From: Sipunculus nudus
Taxonomy: Eukaryota; Annelida; Sipuncula; Golfingiida; Sipunculidae
Direction: 5' to 3'
NCBI GenBank assembly: GCA_026874595.1
Contig: CM049309.1
Location: forward strand, 55,092,079-55,156,078
Length of the DNA: 64,000 bases
Within the stretch, counting starts at the first letter, position 1; every line of letters begins with the position of its first letter. Both the position numbers and the translations under genes were made by a program. Positions 11,360-55,899 of the stretch are shown piece by piece. The notes below the pieces were generated by a model. It worked only from the letters and a program-made list of their open reading frames with translations. It was not told the origin of the DNA and did not search any database.

Positions 11360-12400
11360 TTTCTCTGTCAGCAACGTCCTATATACAATTAGCATGTCTG
11401 CCTTCCACTCAGTAAAGTCCTCTATACAGGTGGTCAAACTGCAAATTCCTCAGTTCCTCTGTACACGTGGTCAAAACGCAAAACCATCAAGTCCTCTGTA
11501 CAGGTCAAAATGAAAATCCATAAACTTTTCTGTACAGGTTGTCAAAACACAAATCCATCCAGTCCTCTGTACCGATGGTCAAAAAGCAAATCTATCAAGT
11601 CCTCTGTTCAAAACAGATGTCTGTAAAGTCCTCTCTACAGTTGGTTAAAATGCAAATCCATCAAGTCCTCTGTACAGGTGGTCAAAATACAGGTCTGTCA
11701 CATCTTCTATACACATGGCCAAAAAACATGTCTGTAGTTTGTACAGGTGGTCAAAATGCATGTCTGTCATCTGTACAGGTGGTCAAAACGCATGTCTGTC
11801 ACGTCCTCTGTACAGGTGGTCAAAAAGCGTGTCTGTCAATTTGTCTGTACTGGTGGTCAAAATGAATGTCTGTTGTCTGTACAGGTGGTCAAAATGCAAA
11901 TTCATTAAGTCCTCTGTACAGGTGGTCAAAATGCATGTCTGTCACATCGTCTGTACAGATAGTCAAAATACAGGTCTGTCGTCTGTACAAGTGGTCAAAA
12001 TGCATGTCTGTTGTCTGTACAGGGGGTCAAAACACGTCTGTCATCTCTACAGGTGGTCAAATTATGTCTGTCTAGTCATCTGAACATGAGGTTAAAATAC
12101 ATGTCTGTCAGGTCTTCTGTACAATTGGTCAAGGTTAAAATACATGTCTGTCAGGTCCTCTGTACAAATGGTCAAAATACATGTCTGTCAAGTCGTCTGT
12201 ACATGTGGTCAAAATGCATGTCTGTGAGATTGTCTGTACAGGTGGTCAAATTACGTCTGTCAAGTCATCTGTACATGTGGTCAAAATGCATGTCTGTCAA
12301 GTCATCTGTCCATGTGGTCAAAATGCATGTCTGTCAAGTTTTCTGTACAGGTGGTCAAAATGTATGTCTGTCAAATTCCCACGGTCATAGGGTAAGATTC
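11360..12400. repeat. Minisatellite, unit about 36 bp, roughly 28 imperfect copies
   Basis: Tandem copies of the pattern GTCTGTCAAGTCCTCTGTAC-AGGTGGTCAAAATGCAT run through the block and decay at both ends. Several ORFs open here in different frames only because the repeat lacks stops. Confidence 0.85.
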
Positions 12401-12699
12401 TAATGACTAGAGCCTCTTAAAACAGCAAAACATGTTCCCTGTGCATGTGGTTAAAACATGCTGTTGCTCTCTGCACAGGTGGCCAGAATGCAAGTCTGTC
12501 AAGCCCTGTTTACAAGTGGTTATAACAAGAGCAGAATGTTTTCTGAATGAGTGGTTTAAAATTGGGAGCTCTTTCAGTTCGCTGTAAAAGTGTTCAAAAT
12601 GTTAGTGCAAGTTTTCTGTACATTTGTTTAAAATGTCTAGTAAGTTCTCTTACCTGTCATTTAAAGAAAAAAGACACAAAATTTACTGGCAAAAATAAC

Positions 12700-12705
12700 T
12701 TTATT
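12700..12705 (-). terminator. SIN3A: Candidate SIN3 poly(A) signal AATAAA
   Basis: tttatt on the plus strand reads AATAAA on the SIN3 strand, about 1.1 kb beyond the stop codon. Assignment as the used signal is inferred from position. Confidence 0.35.
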
Positions 12706-12759
12706 CCAAATGGATACATACAAGGGGATGGGAATACATATATCTACACATCTTCATCT

Positions 12760-13110
12760 GTACAACAAACAAGTCATCCTGCTGAAGTATGCTATCCAGT
12801 GTACATTAAACTGTACCACAAGTCTGCCCTGCACACAGCAATATGCAGTCCAGTGTATTAAACTGTATTGCTGTCTGTGCTGCACACAGCAGCATGCAAT
12901 CCAGCATATTAAACTTTATTTCTGTCTGCCTGCACACAGCAATATGCAGTCAATTGTATTAAACTGTTTTTCTGTCTGTGCTGTTTAAAGCAGCATGCCA
13001 TTCAGTGTATTAAACTGTATTACTGTCCGTGCTGCCTACAGCAGCATGCGATCTAGTGGAGTAGTCCACTAACTGTGTCTGAGCTGCTTACAGCAGGCAG
13101 CATCATGCAA
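12760..13110. repeat. Short tandem repeat block in the SIN3 3' region
   Basis: About five imperfect units of roughly 55-60 bp share CTGCACACAGCAATATGCAG, TCCAGTGTATTAAACTG and CTGTCTGTGCTG. They probably lie in the SIN3 3' UTR or just beyond it. Confidence 0.7.
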
Positions 13111-13831
13111 TCCTTTCTCATGACTGGATCGTCAAGAAACAAAAATTAGAGAGATCAAATGTCTACAATAAATACACTGTTGTAATTTATAAAACAGAGG
13201 AAAAGGTGTCTTCAATGATGTATTTCATGTGATTTCAGCAACAACTGGTCCATCTTGTTGCCCCTTTGGCAGTTGATAAAAGGATGTTGAATTACCTCCT
13301 GCAATGAATACAAAGCTGTATTAGAAAAGCATCAGAAAAGTTTTCATGTCTATAAAATGCGAATTAAATATAAAAGGTAACTTCATGAATCATGAACATA
13401 ATTATTTGAATCTGCCTTAATTTTTCTTACGATGATAATGCATAAAACAGAGTTGATAACTGCTGTAATCTCTGTGTCCCTGGCATACCTCTGTACAGAT
13501 AAACTGATAAGATAATTAATGTGCTCTGTCAGCATCGAGAAAGAATGAGCATGAATGGAAGACAAAGACTATTGCAAGTTTAAATGGCAGAAGGAATTAT
13601 AACTATACTACCATATATGATCATTAACTGTTCCTGTTTGATCACCTTGTACTGAACATTTAACCAGATGGTTAACCAGGACTGGTGAATGTCAAGCCAC
13701 AGTGACAAATAAGATCACAACAGTAAGTTCTGAACCCAAATGCTAACAAATGTACCATATTTAAAGGTTGAATCCCCTTCCAATTGCACTTTAACATGAA
13801 CATCAAACAAGATATTTTGGATGTCTTACCC

Positions 13832-45772
<31,941 letters not shown>

Positions 45773-46059
45773 GGTGTCACGGTTTCTCACACACCTTGTA
45801 TTTGTTGTTAATTTTGTAGGACAATATTGTCTAAATCTTCTATACTTGGTCCCCAAATAAACAGCACCTCTCACTTATCTGAAAAGCATAAATTATAATA
45901 TATGATTTTGTAACCAGAATATGACACATATGTTGGTAAGCAAAATATTATATTACACATCTTTACAACTGCCATTGTAAGTAAGCCACAAATACATCAA
46001 GAAATAGTGGCCTGTTACATTATGCATGAAGTCAAGGTCTTTGCATACCTCATATAGCC

Positions 46060-47262
46060 TTACACCTCACAACCTGTTCCAGCTAGACACTGTACAACCT
46101 CATCCAGCTGGCTATTTCACTACCCCATCCAGTTGGTTGTTTCACAACTGAACATCATGGACTGGCTCTTTTGCAACCTCATACATCTGGATACTTCACA
46201 ACCTAATCCAGTTGGACACTTATCAACCTCAAACTGATACTTCACAATCTCACACAGCTGGATACTTCACAACCTCATTCAGCTGGCAATTTCACAACCC
46301 CATCCAGCTGGTTAGTTCCAACCTCATCCAGCTGGATAGTTCACAACCTCATCCAGTTGGATAGTTGAATAGTTCACAACCTCACAGAGCTTAATACTTC
46401 ACAAAGCTGAATACTTCACAACTTCATACAGCTGGCTTTTTTACAACCTCATCCAGCAGACTATATCACAATCTCATCAAGCTGGGTAGTTCACAACCTC
46501 TCTTGGCTGGCTGTTTACAACCTCATATAGCTGGCAATTCACAACCTCTTCCAGCTGGGTACTTCACACCCTCATCAAGCTGGACACTTCACAACGCCAT
46601 CCAGCTGGCTGTTTAACAATAACAAACTCATCCAGCAGACTATATCACAACCTCATCCAGCTGGGTAGTTCACAACCTCTCACAGCTGGCTGTTTACAAC
46701 CTCATATAGCTGGCAATTTACAACCTCTTCCAGCTGGATACTTCACAACCTCATTAAGCTGGACAACAGTTTCACAACCTCATCCAGCTATATACTTCAC
46801 AATCTCACCCAGTTGGATACTTGACAACCTCATCCACCTGGATAGTTCACAACCTCACACAGCTGAATACTTCACATAGCTGGTTACTTCACAACCGCTC
46901 ACAGCTGGATACATCACAACTTCACACAGCTGAATACTTCACAACTTCACACAGCTGGATACTTCACAACCTCATCTAGCTGGATATTTCACAACCTCAT
47001 CCAGTTGGATATTTCACAACCTCATCCAGTTGGTTGTTTAAAGCATCATACAGCTGGATACTTCACAACCTCATCCAGTTGGTTTTAAAGCATCATACAG
47101 CTGGATACTTCACAACCTCATCCAGTTGGTTGTTTAAAGCATCATACAGCTGGATACTTCACAACCTCATCCAGTTGGTTGTTTAAAGCATCATACAGCT
47201 GGATACTTCACAACCTCATCCAGTTGGATACTTAACCTCACACTGCTGGATACTTCATAATG
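46060..47262. repeat. Minisatellite upstream of SIN3 exon 1, unit about 24-29 bp
   Basis: Roughly 40 imperfect copies of TTCACAACCTCATCCAGCTG-GATAC. Near 47,030-47,220 a higher-order unit of about 48 bp (two base units with GTTTAAAGCATCATACAGC) is repeated four times almost perfectly, indicating recent expansion. Confidence 0.85.
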
Positions 47263-47402
47263 CTAAGGTTCCCATGAAAAACACATCTGCTTTGCTAAAC
47301 TGTCGTGTGAACACTCTAAAACAGTTTGGACTCAGTTTTCAAGCAACAAATCGGTCAAAGCACAAGCATGAATGCTCAGCATGTTGTTACATTGTTCCTC
47401 AT

Positions 47403-48291
47403 GCAGACATGGGGTAATAGTAATAAGTAATAGTAATAGTAATAGACTATTACAGCTTTTTCCATGTAATAGTAATAGTAATAGTAATAGTAATAGACTC
47501 AAAAATTTGAGCTGTAATAGTAATAGTAATAGAAACAAGGCAAAGTAATAGATAATACATATTATGTTCTATTACTTCCTGTGAGCCCCTTGATCATGAA
47601 GCATATCAGCAAATAATGCTGAACAGACTCAGTTCTTGTGCAGTTATTGCCCAGGATGTGCCTATTGTTGAGGCATGTATGGGCCAACTGCCACATTGCT
47701 GGTGACCATTGGTGCTAATTACATAAGAGTACTTGACAGAGTAGGTCACAGCCAAATAAGTTACCCTGGCACAATCTGACCTTTGATTAGTAAACCATAG
47801 ATAAACAGAGGCATGTTTGATGTTAAGATACAAATAAATAGTGTATTAATGTTGGGACATGTACATCTTATCTCACATCAATTGCAATAACACACACTCA
47901 AGAAAAATAGAATATTGAACCAGATACAGTGCAGACCAAAAATGTTCATGATAAGCTTATGGTGTTTTAACGTATTGAAGCATACCAGTACTACAGTTGC
48001 TTGGATAAAGTCATACTGCAGGTACATGTATTATCTAGTTAATTTATATACATATTCGTTTAAAACTATTCTTTTAATACTTGTCTGTTATCTCAGTCCC
48101 AATTTTGCAGACCTTCATTCAGTACCTAAAATTATGTTAATATTATATTTTGAAAATTTAATTAACCTTTTTTTCAATATTAATTTATTTGATTGTAAAT
48201 ATGAGAATATAAGTTAATAACTGTTAATATTTATTATTTAATATCTGAAATTTTCATATCAAATAAATAGATCCTGTTATGTACAAAAGCA
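47403..48291 (+). repeat. Dispersed repeat G, copy 1 (0.9 kb, starts with (TAATAG)n)
   Basis: Starts gcagacatggggtaatag and ends ctgttatgtacaaaa. Matches 62,816-63,817 in the same orientation with modest divergence. Internal phrases such as CAGGATGTGCCTATTGTTGA are shared. No coding frame and no clear ends. Confidence 0.8.
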
Positions 48292-48341
48292 CTATGATAG
48301 CAATCATGGCTGGGCGAGGTCTAGAATCTTCCCATCAGTTA

Positions 48342-48490
48342 AAGTAATAGTAATAGTAATAGTAATAGTAATAGATACCCCAGTAATAGTAATAGTAATA
48401 GTAACAGAATATAAAATGTGGTAATAGTAATAGTAATAGTAATACCAGAAATTGAAAGTTATAGTAATAGTAATAGAACAACTGTAATAG
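48342..48490. repeat. (TAATAG)n microsatellite block
   Basis: Imperfect hexamer and trimer repeats of AGTAAT broken by short unique bits, just beyond repeat G copy 1 and absent after copy 2. Confidence 0.85.
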
Positions 48491-49044
48491 ACCCTATGTC
48501 TGTCCTCATGTGGGATGTACACAACATGCATTGGTCCTAGATGCTTGTGTGGACACACCAAATCCAGTTTGGCTAAACTGCTTTGGCCAAATTTGTTTGA
48601 AAACATTTGGTGTGTGAAAGGGGTATTTTGTTATCAATTTAACTTTATTTTATTTCTATGTAGGGCTGTCCCTCTTGTAATAACTACAGCAGATCTTATG
48701 TGACCTATTTATTCAATTTAAGTGATAAACCTTTTTAATAAATCTTTCACACCCCCCCCCCACCCCCCCCTGTCAATATTAAGAGGTTATAAATATGTTA
48801 ATATAGGTATCCAGAGTATTTCATAATATAAAGTCTTACTCTGGAAAGTGCCACCTTTTTTCAATGTCATACTAATAATTTATAAAATTTCTTGCACTAT
48901 TTAATGATAACACCTCTCTTTTACACTTGTCCACATATATATAATAATTTACAAACACTTCAGAATAATGCATTTGTATTTGATTTGTGAAGTTTGGATT
49001 GGGCAACATATTTCTTATGTTTCATTATACATCTGTATTTTAAA
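48491..49044. other. Unassigned intergenic sequence
   Basis: AT-rich with a C-rich run at about 48,751-48,770. No gene or shared repeat seen. Confidence 0.5.
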
Positions 49045-49211
49045 ACAAGGCCTACAGGCCTAATGCGAACCTGTGCAAAGTTTAGGAGTATGAATTGAGG
49101 TTTATTTTTAAAATTTAATATTGATCCTCCTGCATATCTACCTCAGTCATTATGATTTCAGCAAAATTGACGTTTCTGACCTGCAAGTTTCGGACTAGAA
49201 AATTTTAAAAA
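49045..49211. repeat. Family C 5' end fragment
   Basis: acaaggcctacaggcctaat followed by gcgaacctgtgca, the same start as at 53,074. AGGCC-TACA-GGCCT can fold as a hairpin. Interrupted at 49,212 by family B copy 4; no matching 3' end was found nearby. Confidence 0.55.
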
Positions 49212-51316
49212 CAGAATATGTGTAGTCGACAAGCCACTATGTGTATCCGCATAAATCAGAGTGGGACAGGTGAAGTGAGACATGGATTAAGTGGCAAGGG
49301 GAATAGAGCGTGGTGTGTTGCATATAAGCATGGATGTCTGCAGCTTAAACGTGAATGTAGGTGGTGCCACCTGTAATAAAAACAAGAAAATTTCAGGTGG
49401 ATAAGTCAAACCACTGCCGAGATATGAGTGATTTTATCCCAAGGCAGACCAACAGATGGATGCTGTGCATAAGTGGTTGCAGGAGGCACCACCAGTTTTG
49501 CCTATAATGTAGGCTATGTGAGATCTATACCGTGCAAAATTTTTGCCTAATCGGTAAAATGGTTTCCAAGATATGAGCTTGGATGTCAGCAGAGTAAATG
49601 TGAATGTAGGTGGCGACACCTGTCAAAATCGAGAAAGCTGTCAAGGATGTAAAATACCTGCAAAAGTTCAGGTCAATAAGTCAATCCACTGCTGAGATAT
49701 GAGTGATTTTAACCTAAGGCAGATGAACAGATGGATGCTGTGCATAAATGTTGCAGGTGGCACCACCAGTTTTGCCTATGATGAAGAGCTATGTGAGATC
49801 TATACACATGCAAAATTTTGGCCTAATCGGTCAAATGGTTCCCGAGATATGAGCTTGGATGTCTGCAGAGTAAACGTGAATGTAGGTGGCACCAATTGTC
49901 ATAAAATTGAGAAACCTGTCCATGATGTATAAACCTGCAAAATTTCAGGTGGATAAGTCAAAACCACTGCTGAGATATGAGCAATTTTATCTCAAGGCAG
50001 ATGAACAGATGGACGCTGTGCATAAGTGGTTGCAGATGGCACCACCAGTTTTGCCTATGATGAAGAGCTATGTGAGATCTATACTCATGCAAACTTTTTG
50101 CCCATTCAGTCAAACAGTTCCCGAGATATGAGCTTGGATGTCTGCAGAGTAAACGTGAATGTAGGTGGCACCACCTGTCATAAATCGAGAAAGCTGTCCA
50201 GGATGTATATACCTGCAAAATTTCAGGTGGATAAGTCAATCCACTGCTGAGATATGAGTGATTTTATCCAAAGGCAGATGACCAGATGGATGCTGTGCAT
50301 AAGTGGTTGCAGGTGGCACCACCAGTTTTGCCTATGATGAAGAGCTATGTTAGATCTATACACAAGCAAAATTTTGGCCCAATTGGTCAAACGGTTCCCG
50401 AGATATGAGCTTGGATGTCTGCAGAGTAAACGTGAATGTAGGTGGCGCCACCTGTCATAAAATCAAGAAAGCTGTCAAAGATGTAAAATACCTGCAAAAT
50501 TTCAAGTGGAAAGGTCAAACCACTGCTGAGATATGAGTTATTTTAACCTAAGGCAGATGAACAGATGGATGCTGTGCATAAATGGTTGCAGGTGGCACCA
50601 CCAGTTTTGCCTATGATGAAGAGCTATGTGAGATCTATACACATGCAAAAATTTGGCCTAATTGGTCAAACGGTTCCCTAGATATGAGCTTGGATGTCTG
50701 CAAAGTAAATGTGAATGTAGGTGGCGACACCTGTCATAAAATCGAGAAAACCTGTACTGGATGTATAAAACTGCAAAATTTCAGGTGGATAAGTCAAACC
50801 ACTGCTGAGATATGAGTGATTTTATCCAAAGGCAGATGAACAGATGGACGCTGTGCATAAATGGTTGTAGATGGCACCACCAGTTTTGCCAATGATGAAG
50901 AGCTATGTAAGATCTATACACATGCAAAATTTTGGCCCAATCGGTCAAAGGTTCCATAGATATGAGCTTGGATGTCTGCAGAGTAAATGTGAATGTAGGT
51001 GGCGCCACCTGTCATAAAATCGAGAAAGCTGTCCAGGATGTATAAACCTGCAAAATTTTAGGTGGATAAGTCAAACCACTGCTGAGATATGAGTAATATT
51101 GTCCCAAGGCAGATGAACAGATGGAAGCTGTGCAAAAATGGTTGCAGGTGGCGCCACCATTTTTAGTGTATGTTATAAAGCTATCAAAGGGCTACATTTG
51201 TGCAAAATTTTTAGCCTGATCGGTCAAACGGTTCCTGAGATATGTGGGTTTATGTGTTGAAACAGACACACAAATGGACACTGAGCAGCAAGGAAAGGTC
51301 AGAGGTCAACCAAAAA
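49212..51316 (+). repeat. Family B element, copy 4 (2.1 kb, long tandem array)
   Basis: Starts cagaatatgtgtagtcgac; about seven units of 270-300 bp with GGTGGCACCACC or GGTGGCGCCACC motifs and GATATGAGCTTGGATGTCTG. The normal other end is missing: at about 51,316 (aggtcagaggtcaac) it joins family A-like sequence. Confidence 0.75.
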
Positions 51317-52735
51317 TGAAATTTCAGAATTTAACTGAATATGTACCAACTGTGAAAAGATAATCAAAATGTTCTTACAAAGGTACCAAATTTATATTTT
51401 TGCTAATATTTAAAAAATTTAACAGATTTTTATCTAATTTTTGGTATACAACTAATTTTGATTAACTAAAGTTGTATTACTGAAAAAAAGTCCCTAGTTT
51501 TAACATTTTTGGCCTTGAGTGACCGAATATCTTCCCTGATTTTTAAAAAAAATTTCATTATGTTTGGGCCCATAACTTTTTTTAATAATATAATAAAGAC
51601 TTAATTTCTGGCATGTAAATAAGAACTATATAGAGGAATATTTATGGCATATTTGAAGAAAACCAGATGAGTGGTTTTGATATTAGGCAGTCCTGAAGTA
51701 TGAAAATAGATTTTTAAATAAACACAGATGTATTTATTTTTTCTAAAAATATATTTTTTATATTTGCAAAATAATAAATATCTGAAAATAACACTTGATT
51801 CAGGATTGGAATAGCTGTATGCATTGGATCAGAAACACCTATCGGTTAAAGAATGTTAGTAATGTAATATATCTGGATGGGGGGGGGGGGGGGCAGGGCA
51901 GGGTTGCCACATGTGATTTTACATTTGTAAAAACAGTGTGGCATCACTAATACATTTACCTAGACAAGGCTGTAGGGACCAGACATGGCTGGTCTGGAGG
52001 TTCAAAATGTAAATATATTAGAACCTCAGAAAAACTTCCAATAACTATAAAAAATTTTAAGCTTTTACTTTAAAATTTCAGAATTTAACAGATTAAATCT
52101 ATATATATATACCAACTGTGAAAAATTAAATAAAATGTTCTCACAAGAAAAAAACATGCCATGGTCCATCTTAGACAAAATTAAGGTACCAATTTTATAT
52201 TTTTGCCAACATTTAAACAAATGTAACAGATTTTGATCTAATTTTTTGGTATTCAATTAAATTTTGATTAATTAAAGTTGTATTACTGAAAATAAAAGTT
52301 CCTAGCTTTAGCACTTTTTCTCTTAAGTGACCAAATATCTTTCCTGATTTTTTACAAAGTCTGTTATGTTTGGGCCCATAACTTTTTAAAATTATATAAT
52401 ACTGACTTTATTTCCTGCATGTACATAGGAACTATATAGAAGAATATTTATGGTAAATATGAAGAAAACCAGATGAGTGGTTTTGATATTAGGCAGTCCT
52501 GAAGTGTGAAAAAATATTTTAATAAAAAATTGAGGTTTTCCCTTAATATCTCGAAGGAACAAAGTCCTATTGACCCAATTTACGGCATGGTAGAAGATTT
52601 TGGGGACATCTAACTGTATGCCAAATTTCATATTTGTTGGGCAAATTGTGTCGAAACGTGCCAGTCTTACAGACAAACGACAGACAATGGACCACAACTA
52701 TAGCTGCGATAACTAATATTCAGCTGAGCTAAAAA
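51317..52735 (+). repeat. Diverged family A-like 3' fragments, two in tandem
   Basis: 51,355-51,730 and 52,120-52,735 both match the 3' half of family A (TATGTTTGGGCCCATAACTT; TTTTGATATTAGGCAGTCCT). The second ends attcagctgagctaaaaa. A G run of about 16 lies at 51,879-51,894 between them. Confidence 0.65.
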
Positions 52736-53073
52736 CTGCAGCACAGAATCCTATAAATTATACATTTTATCAATGAATATACTTCAATACATTGATAATT
52801 TCTTTAATTCCTCAACACGAGTGGTTACCTTTAAAATCTGTACTAATCTTGAAATAAACCTCTGGAATCTGTCAAAATTTTGTTTGCTGGCTTAAAGTGA
52901 GAATTTTCACTTGAAAAGAGGAATTATATGCTATTTTTTACTATTTTCATGCCTCTTGACCACTTTGAGATAAATGAGAATTATTGTGCCCCATCCACAG
53001 AGATCTTTTTTTTTTTAAATGAACTTCCACTTAACTTTTTTCTTGCAATTAAAATTTAAGTTATATATATCAA
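52736..53073. other. Unassigned sequence
   Basis: 338 bp of AT-rich DNA; nothing recognised. Confidence 0.5.
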
Positions 53074-53249
53074 ACAAGGCCTACAGGCCTAATGCGAACC
53101 TGTGCATTGGGAAATACACAAGGTATAATTCTTCAATGCTGGACCATTACTTCTCATGTATATGAACAATGCAGGTACTAAACATTTTGAATAAGAAACA
53201 ATTACACAAACATCACTGCTGAAATTCTGGCATGGGTGCACACAACACA

Positions 53250-54565
53250 ACTAGGGACCCATGGGTCTCAACGCTCAGTTGAATTTGTCTATAAGGATAT
53301 TTTTAAAGAAATTTTTCAGAATGACAGTCCTGTGACCTTAACCAATGACCTTGTGAACAAAAAATCTTAGAACCTAATATCCTTGAACTTGCAGCATTAG
53401 GATTATTGTTACAATCTTTTAAAAAGTGACCTTGAACTCTGACCAGATAACCTCAAATTCTACAGGTTTCCTCACTTTGGGCAAGTAAGCCATGTGTGAA
53501 CGTTGGAAAGTTCAGGATGAAAAGTTTGATTTACAGTGCATCCACAATCTTTTTAAAGATGTGGCTTCTATGACCTTAAACTAAGATCGCGGACCCTGAA
53601 AATCAAAATAAATTTACATATGTGGTTGGTCATTATTAAATCAAGTTTGAAGCCAGTCTGTCTATCCAAAGCAGAATTATCATCCATAAACTAATTTGTG
53701 AATGGATGGGCCCTGTGATCTTGACCTTTGACCCAAAAATCAAACACAATCTTCCTCTAGTGGCAGGTTAGCAATATCTTGAAGATGGAAGGTTTGCGAT
53801 GAAAAGTTTGGCTTCAAATGCATACACATTCCTTTTAAAGTAACGAGTCCTGTGACCTTGACCTTTGACCGCAGGACCCCAAAATCAACATGTTTCTTAC
53901 TTTAGTGGTGGGCCATTTATAAGTTAAGTTTGAAACCAATACATCAAACTTAACTGGAGTTATCATCTGGAAACTAATTTGTGTGGATGGACAGATTGAC
54001 AGACAGACAGACATACAAACAGACAGACAGACAGGGTGATTAGTATAGGGCATCAATAAACACACAAGGTTTTGGGACACCAGATGTAATGGAAGCTGAG
54101 AAACTGACATGATTGTTGTCATTTTATAATAAATAAATAGAAAAATATTTGTTAAAACAGGAAAAAATACAGGTGGCGCCACCACGTTTCATTAACTGAT
54201 ATAACTAGTCATGATCAATATTCAAGGCAAGATTCATGACAAACCATGCATTAATTATCAAGATATTGGAGGTTTTGTATCAAATTTTTTTACGATTCTG
54301 GGGGGTACTTTCAAGCCCAATAGCTCGAAGGATATAGGTCACAGTGACCTTATTTCAGGTTTCCAATGAGATTTTTTATTTACCTCCCTGGATGTTCACT
54401 TAGAAGTTTCTAGGACCAGCTGTTACGATTTGTGCCCTGCTAACGGCCGGCCGGATGTCCAGATGGACGACAGACAAAGCGCCATTCCGGCCAGATGTCC
54501 AGATGGACGACAGACAAAGCGCCATTCCTATACCTCAGTTGACTTACAGTCAGCTGAGCTAAAAA
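53250..54565 (+). mobile_element. Short family A-type element (1.3 kb)
   Basis: Starts actagggacccatgggtctc then GCTCAGTTGA and ends TCAGCTGAGCTAAAAA. The interior differs from the 2.6-kb copies: it has units of about 140 bp with TGTGACCTTGACCTTTGACC, a (GACA)n tract at 53,997-54,037 and a duplicated 46-bp GGCCAGATGTCCAGATGGAC segment near 54,450. Confidence 0.65.
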
Positions 54566-54740
54566 TGATTGTAGCTGGCACCACCAGTCTTGTATACAAC
54601 AAAGCTATCAGAGATATATACATATGCCCAAGTTCAGACTGATATATCAAACCCCTCCTGAGAATTAAGCAGGGACACACACTGTGCAAAAAATTATGAT
54701 AGGTGGCACCACCAGTCTTGCATATGACAAGTATACAATA

Positions 54741-55897
54741 CAGTGGAACCCCGCCTTGCGACCACCCCACAACTGCGACCACCCCACAATTACGACCATT
54801 TTGCTTGGTCCCGAATTTTTTTAAGTTTATTTATGTTAAAAAATGACTCACAATTACGACCACCCCTGAATTCAGAATTACGACCAGATTTCCTGGCCCC
54901 AGCGCTAATGCGACCCCGCTAATGCGACCACGGCCGAGAAGTACTGAAACAACATCTGTCACGAGTCAATGGCTGCGTCTTGTCACAGGCGCCTTAAGGA
55001 AAGATCAAAGCGGGTAACAAGGTTTCTTAACCCGAGCGTTAATCTGGTCCCGCATATCTTCCCGACTCGGTGTCTTCGCTGAGACTCGTTGAGGTGTAGG
55101 TTATAGATCAAAAAGGGTAACCATCGGCCTGATTACTTAATGAGCCGGTCTGACTTGGGGTCAGTTGCTAATTGCCCCTCAGTGATCACCTGTATTACAG
55201 CTACCCTAAGTGTGGGGTTGCGGGCTTAATATTTCAACTCATCACATATTGTTCGATCCTCATTGGTAAAATTAATGACCTAGTTAATCCCAAATGTGTT
55301 CATACCTTACTGACACTGAGTATTGAGCAGTCAGTAAAATGTATAAATAAAGCTTGCATGGGGGGAAAATCCCTCACATTAACTTGCCTTTTCTGATAGA
55401 TCGTTGTAAGTTTATTTCTCTACTGGTTAAGTTTGCATTTAAATTGCTTGCTGATAGGCAACCATGCCTCTGAAAGAGCTCTCCTTGAAGGATAAAGTGG
55501 CGTTAATCAAGGCGGCAACACCACGCGCAGTCAGCACCAAATGGCTCAGCAGTTTAGCGCCAGGAAAACTCAAGTGCACGAATTTATACTTAAGCGGAAG
55601 GCTAAATATATGACAGCCACGTATTATGTTCAATATGCATTCAGTATGTGTACATGTATATTAATTTTTATCATGAATAAATATGTTCAGCTACACACAA
55701 AAAAAAACATTCATAATAAGGCGCCTCCCCTAAGTAAAATATTTTGTTATAATTCACATTAAAGATATGCAATAGATAAACTCTGATACACATTAAATAT
55801 CAGCGTGTTATATGCGAAGTTTCACAAATACGACCACCCCCAAATTACGACCACTTTGCTCAGTCCCAAGGGTGGTCGTAATTGTGGGGTTCCACTG
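54741..55897 (+). mobile_element. pogo/Tigger-type DNA transposon, deletion derivative (1.16 kb)
   Basis: Terminal inverted repeats CAGTGGAACCCCGCCTTGCG and, reversed, CAGTGGAACCCCACAATTAC. Flanked by TA (54,739-54,740 and 55,898-55,899). GCGACCACCCC/ACGACCACCCC repeats lie inside both ends. Only the start of a transposase remains; the catalytic core is absent. Confidence 0.9.
55464..55640 (+). pseudogene. Remnant of pogo/CENP-B-type transposase N-terminal helix-turn-helix
   Basis: From ATG at 55,464 the frame reads MPLKELSLKDKVALIKAA, typical of the first helix of the CENP-B N/psq DNA-binding domain. The next helix (MAQQFSARKTQVHEFILKRK) lies in a second frame beginning at 55,541, so one frameshift near 55,535-55,545 separates the parts. 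The first frame stops at 55,611-55,613. Confidence 0.7.
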
Positions 55898-55899
55898 TA

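Noticed and set aside
11539-12403. Several overlapping ORFs of 70-130 codons
   Set aside because: Repeat-driven open frames in the 36-bp minisatellite; several frames are open at once.
46060-47262. CRISPR-like array of short repeats
   Set aside because: The repeats are contiguous and imperfect, with no unique spacers of constant length, in a eukaryotic gene setting.
47332-47538. Leu-rich ORF
   Set aside because: Translation of the (TAATAG)n microsatellite.
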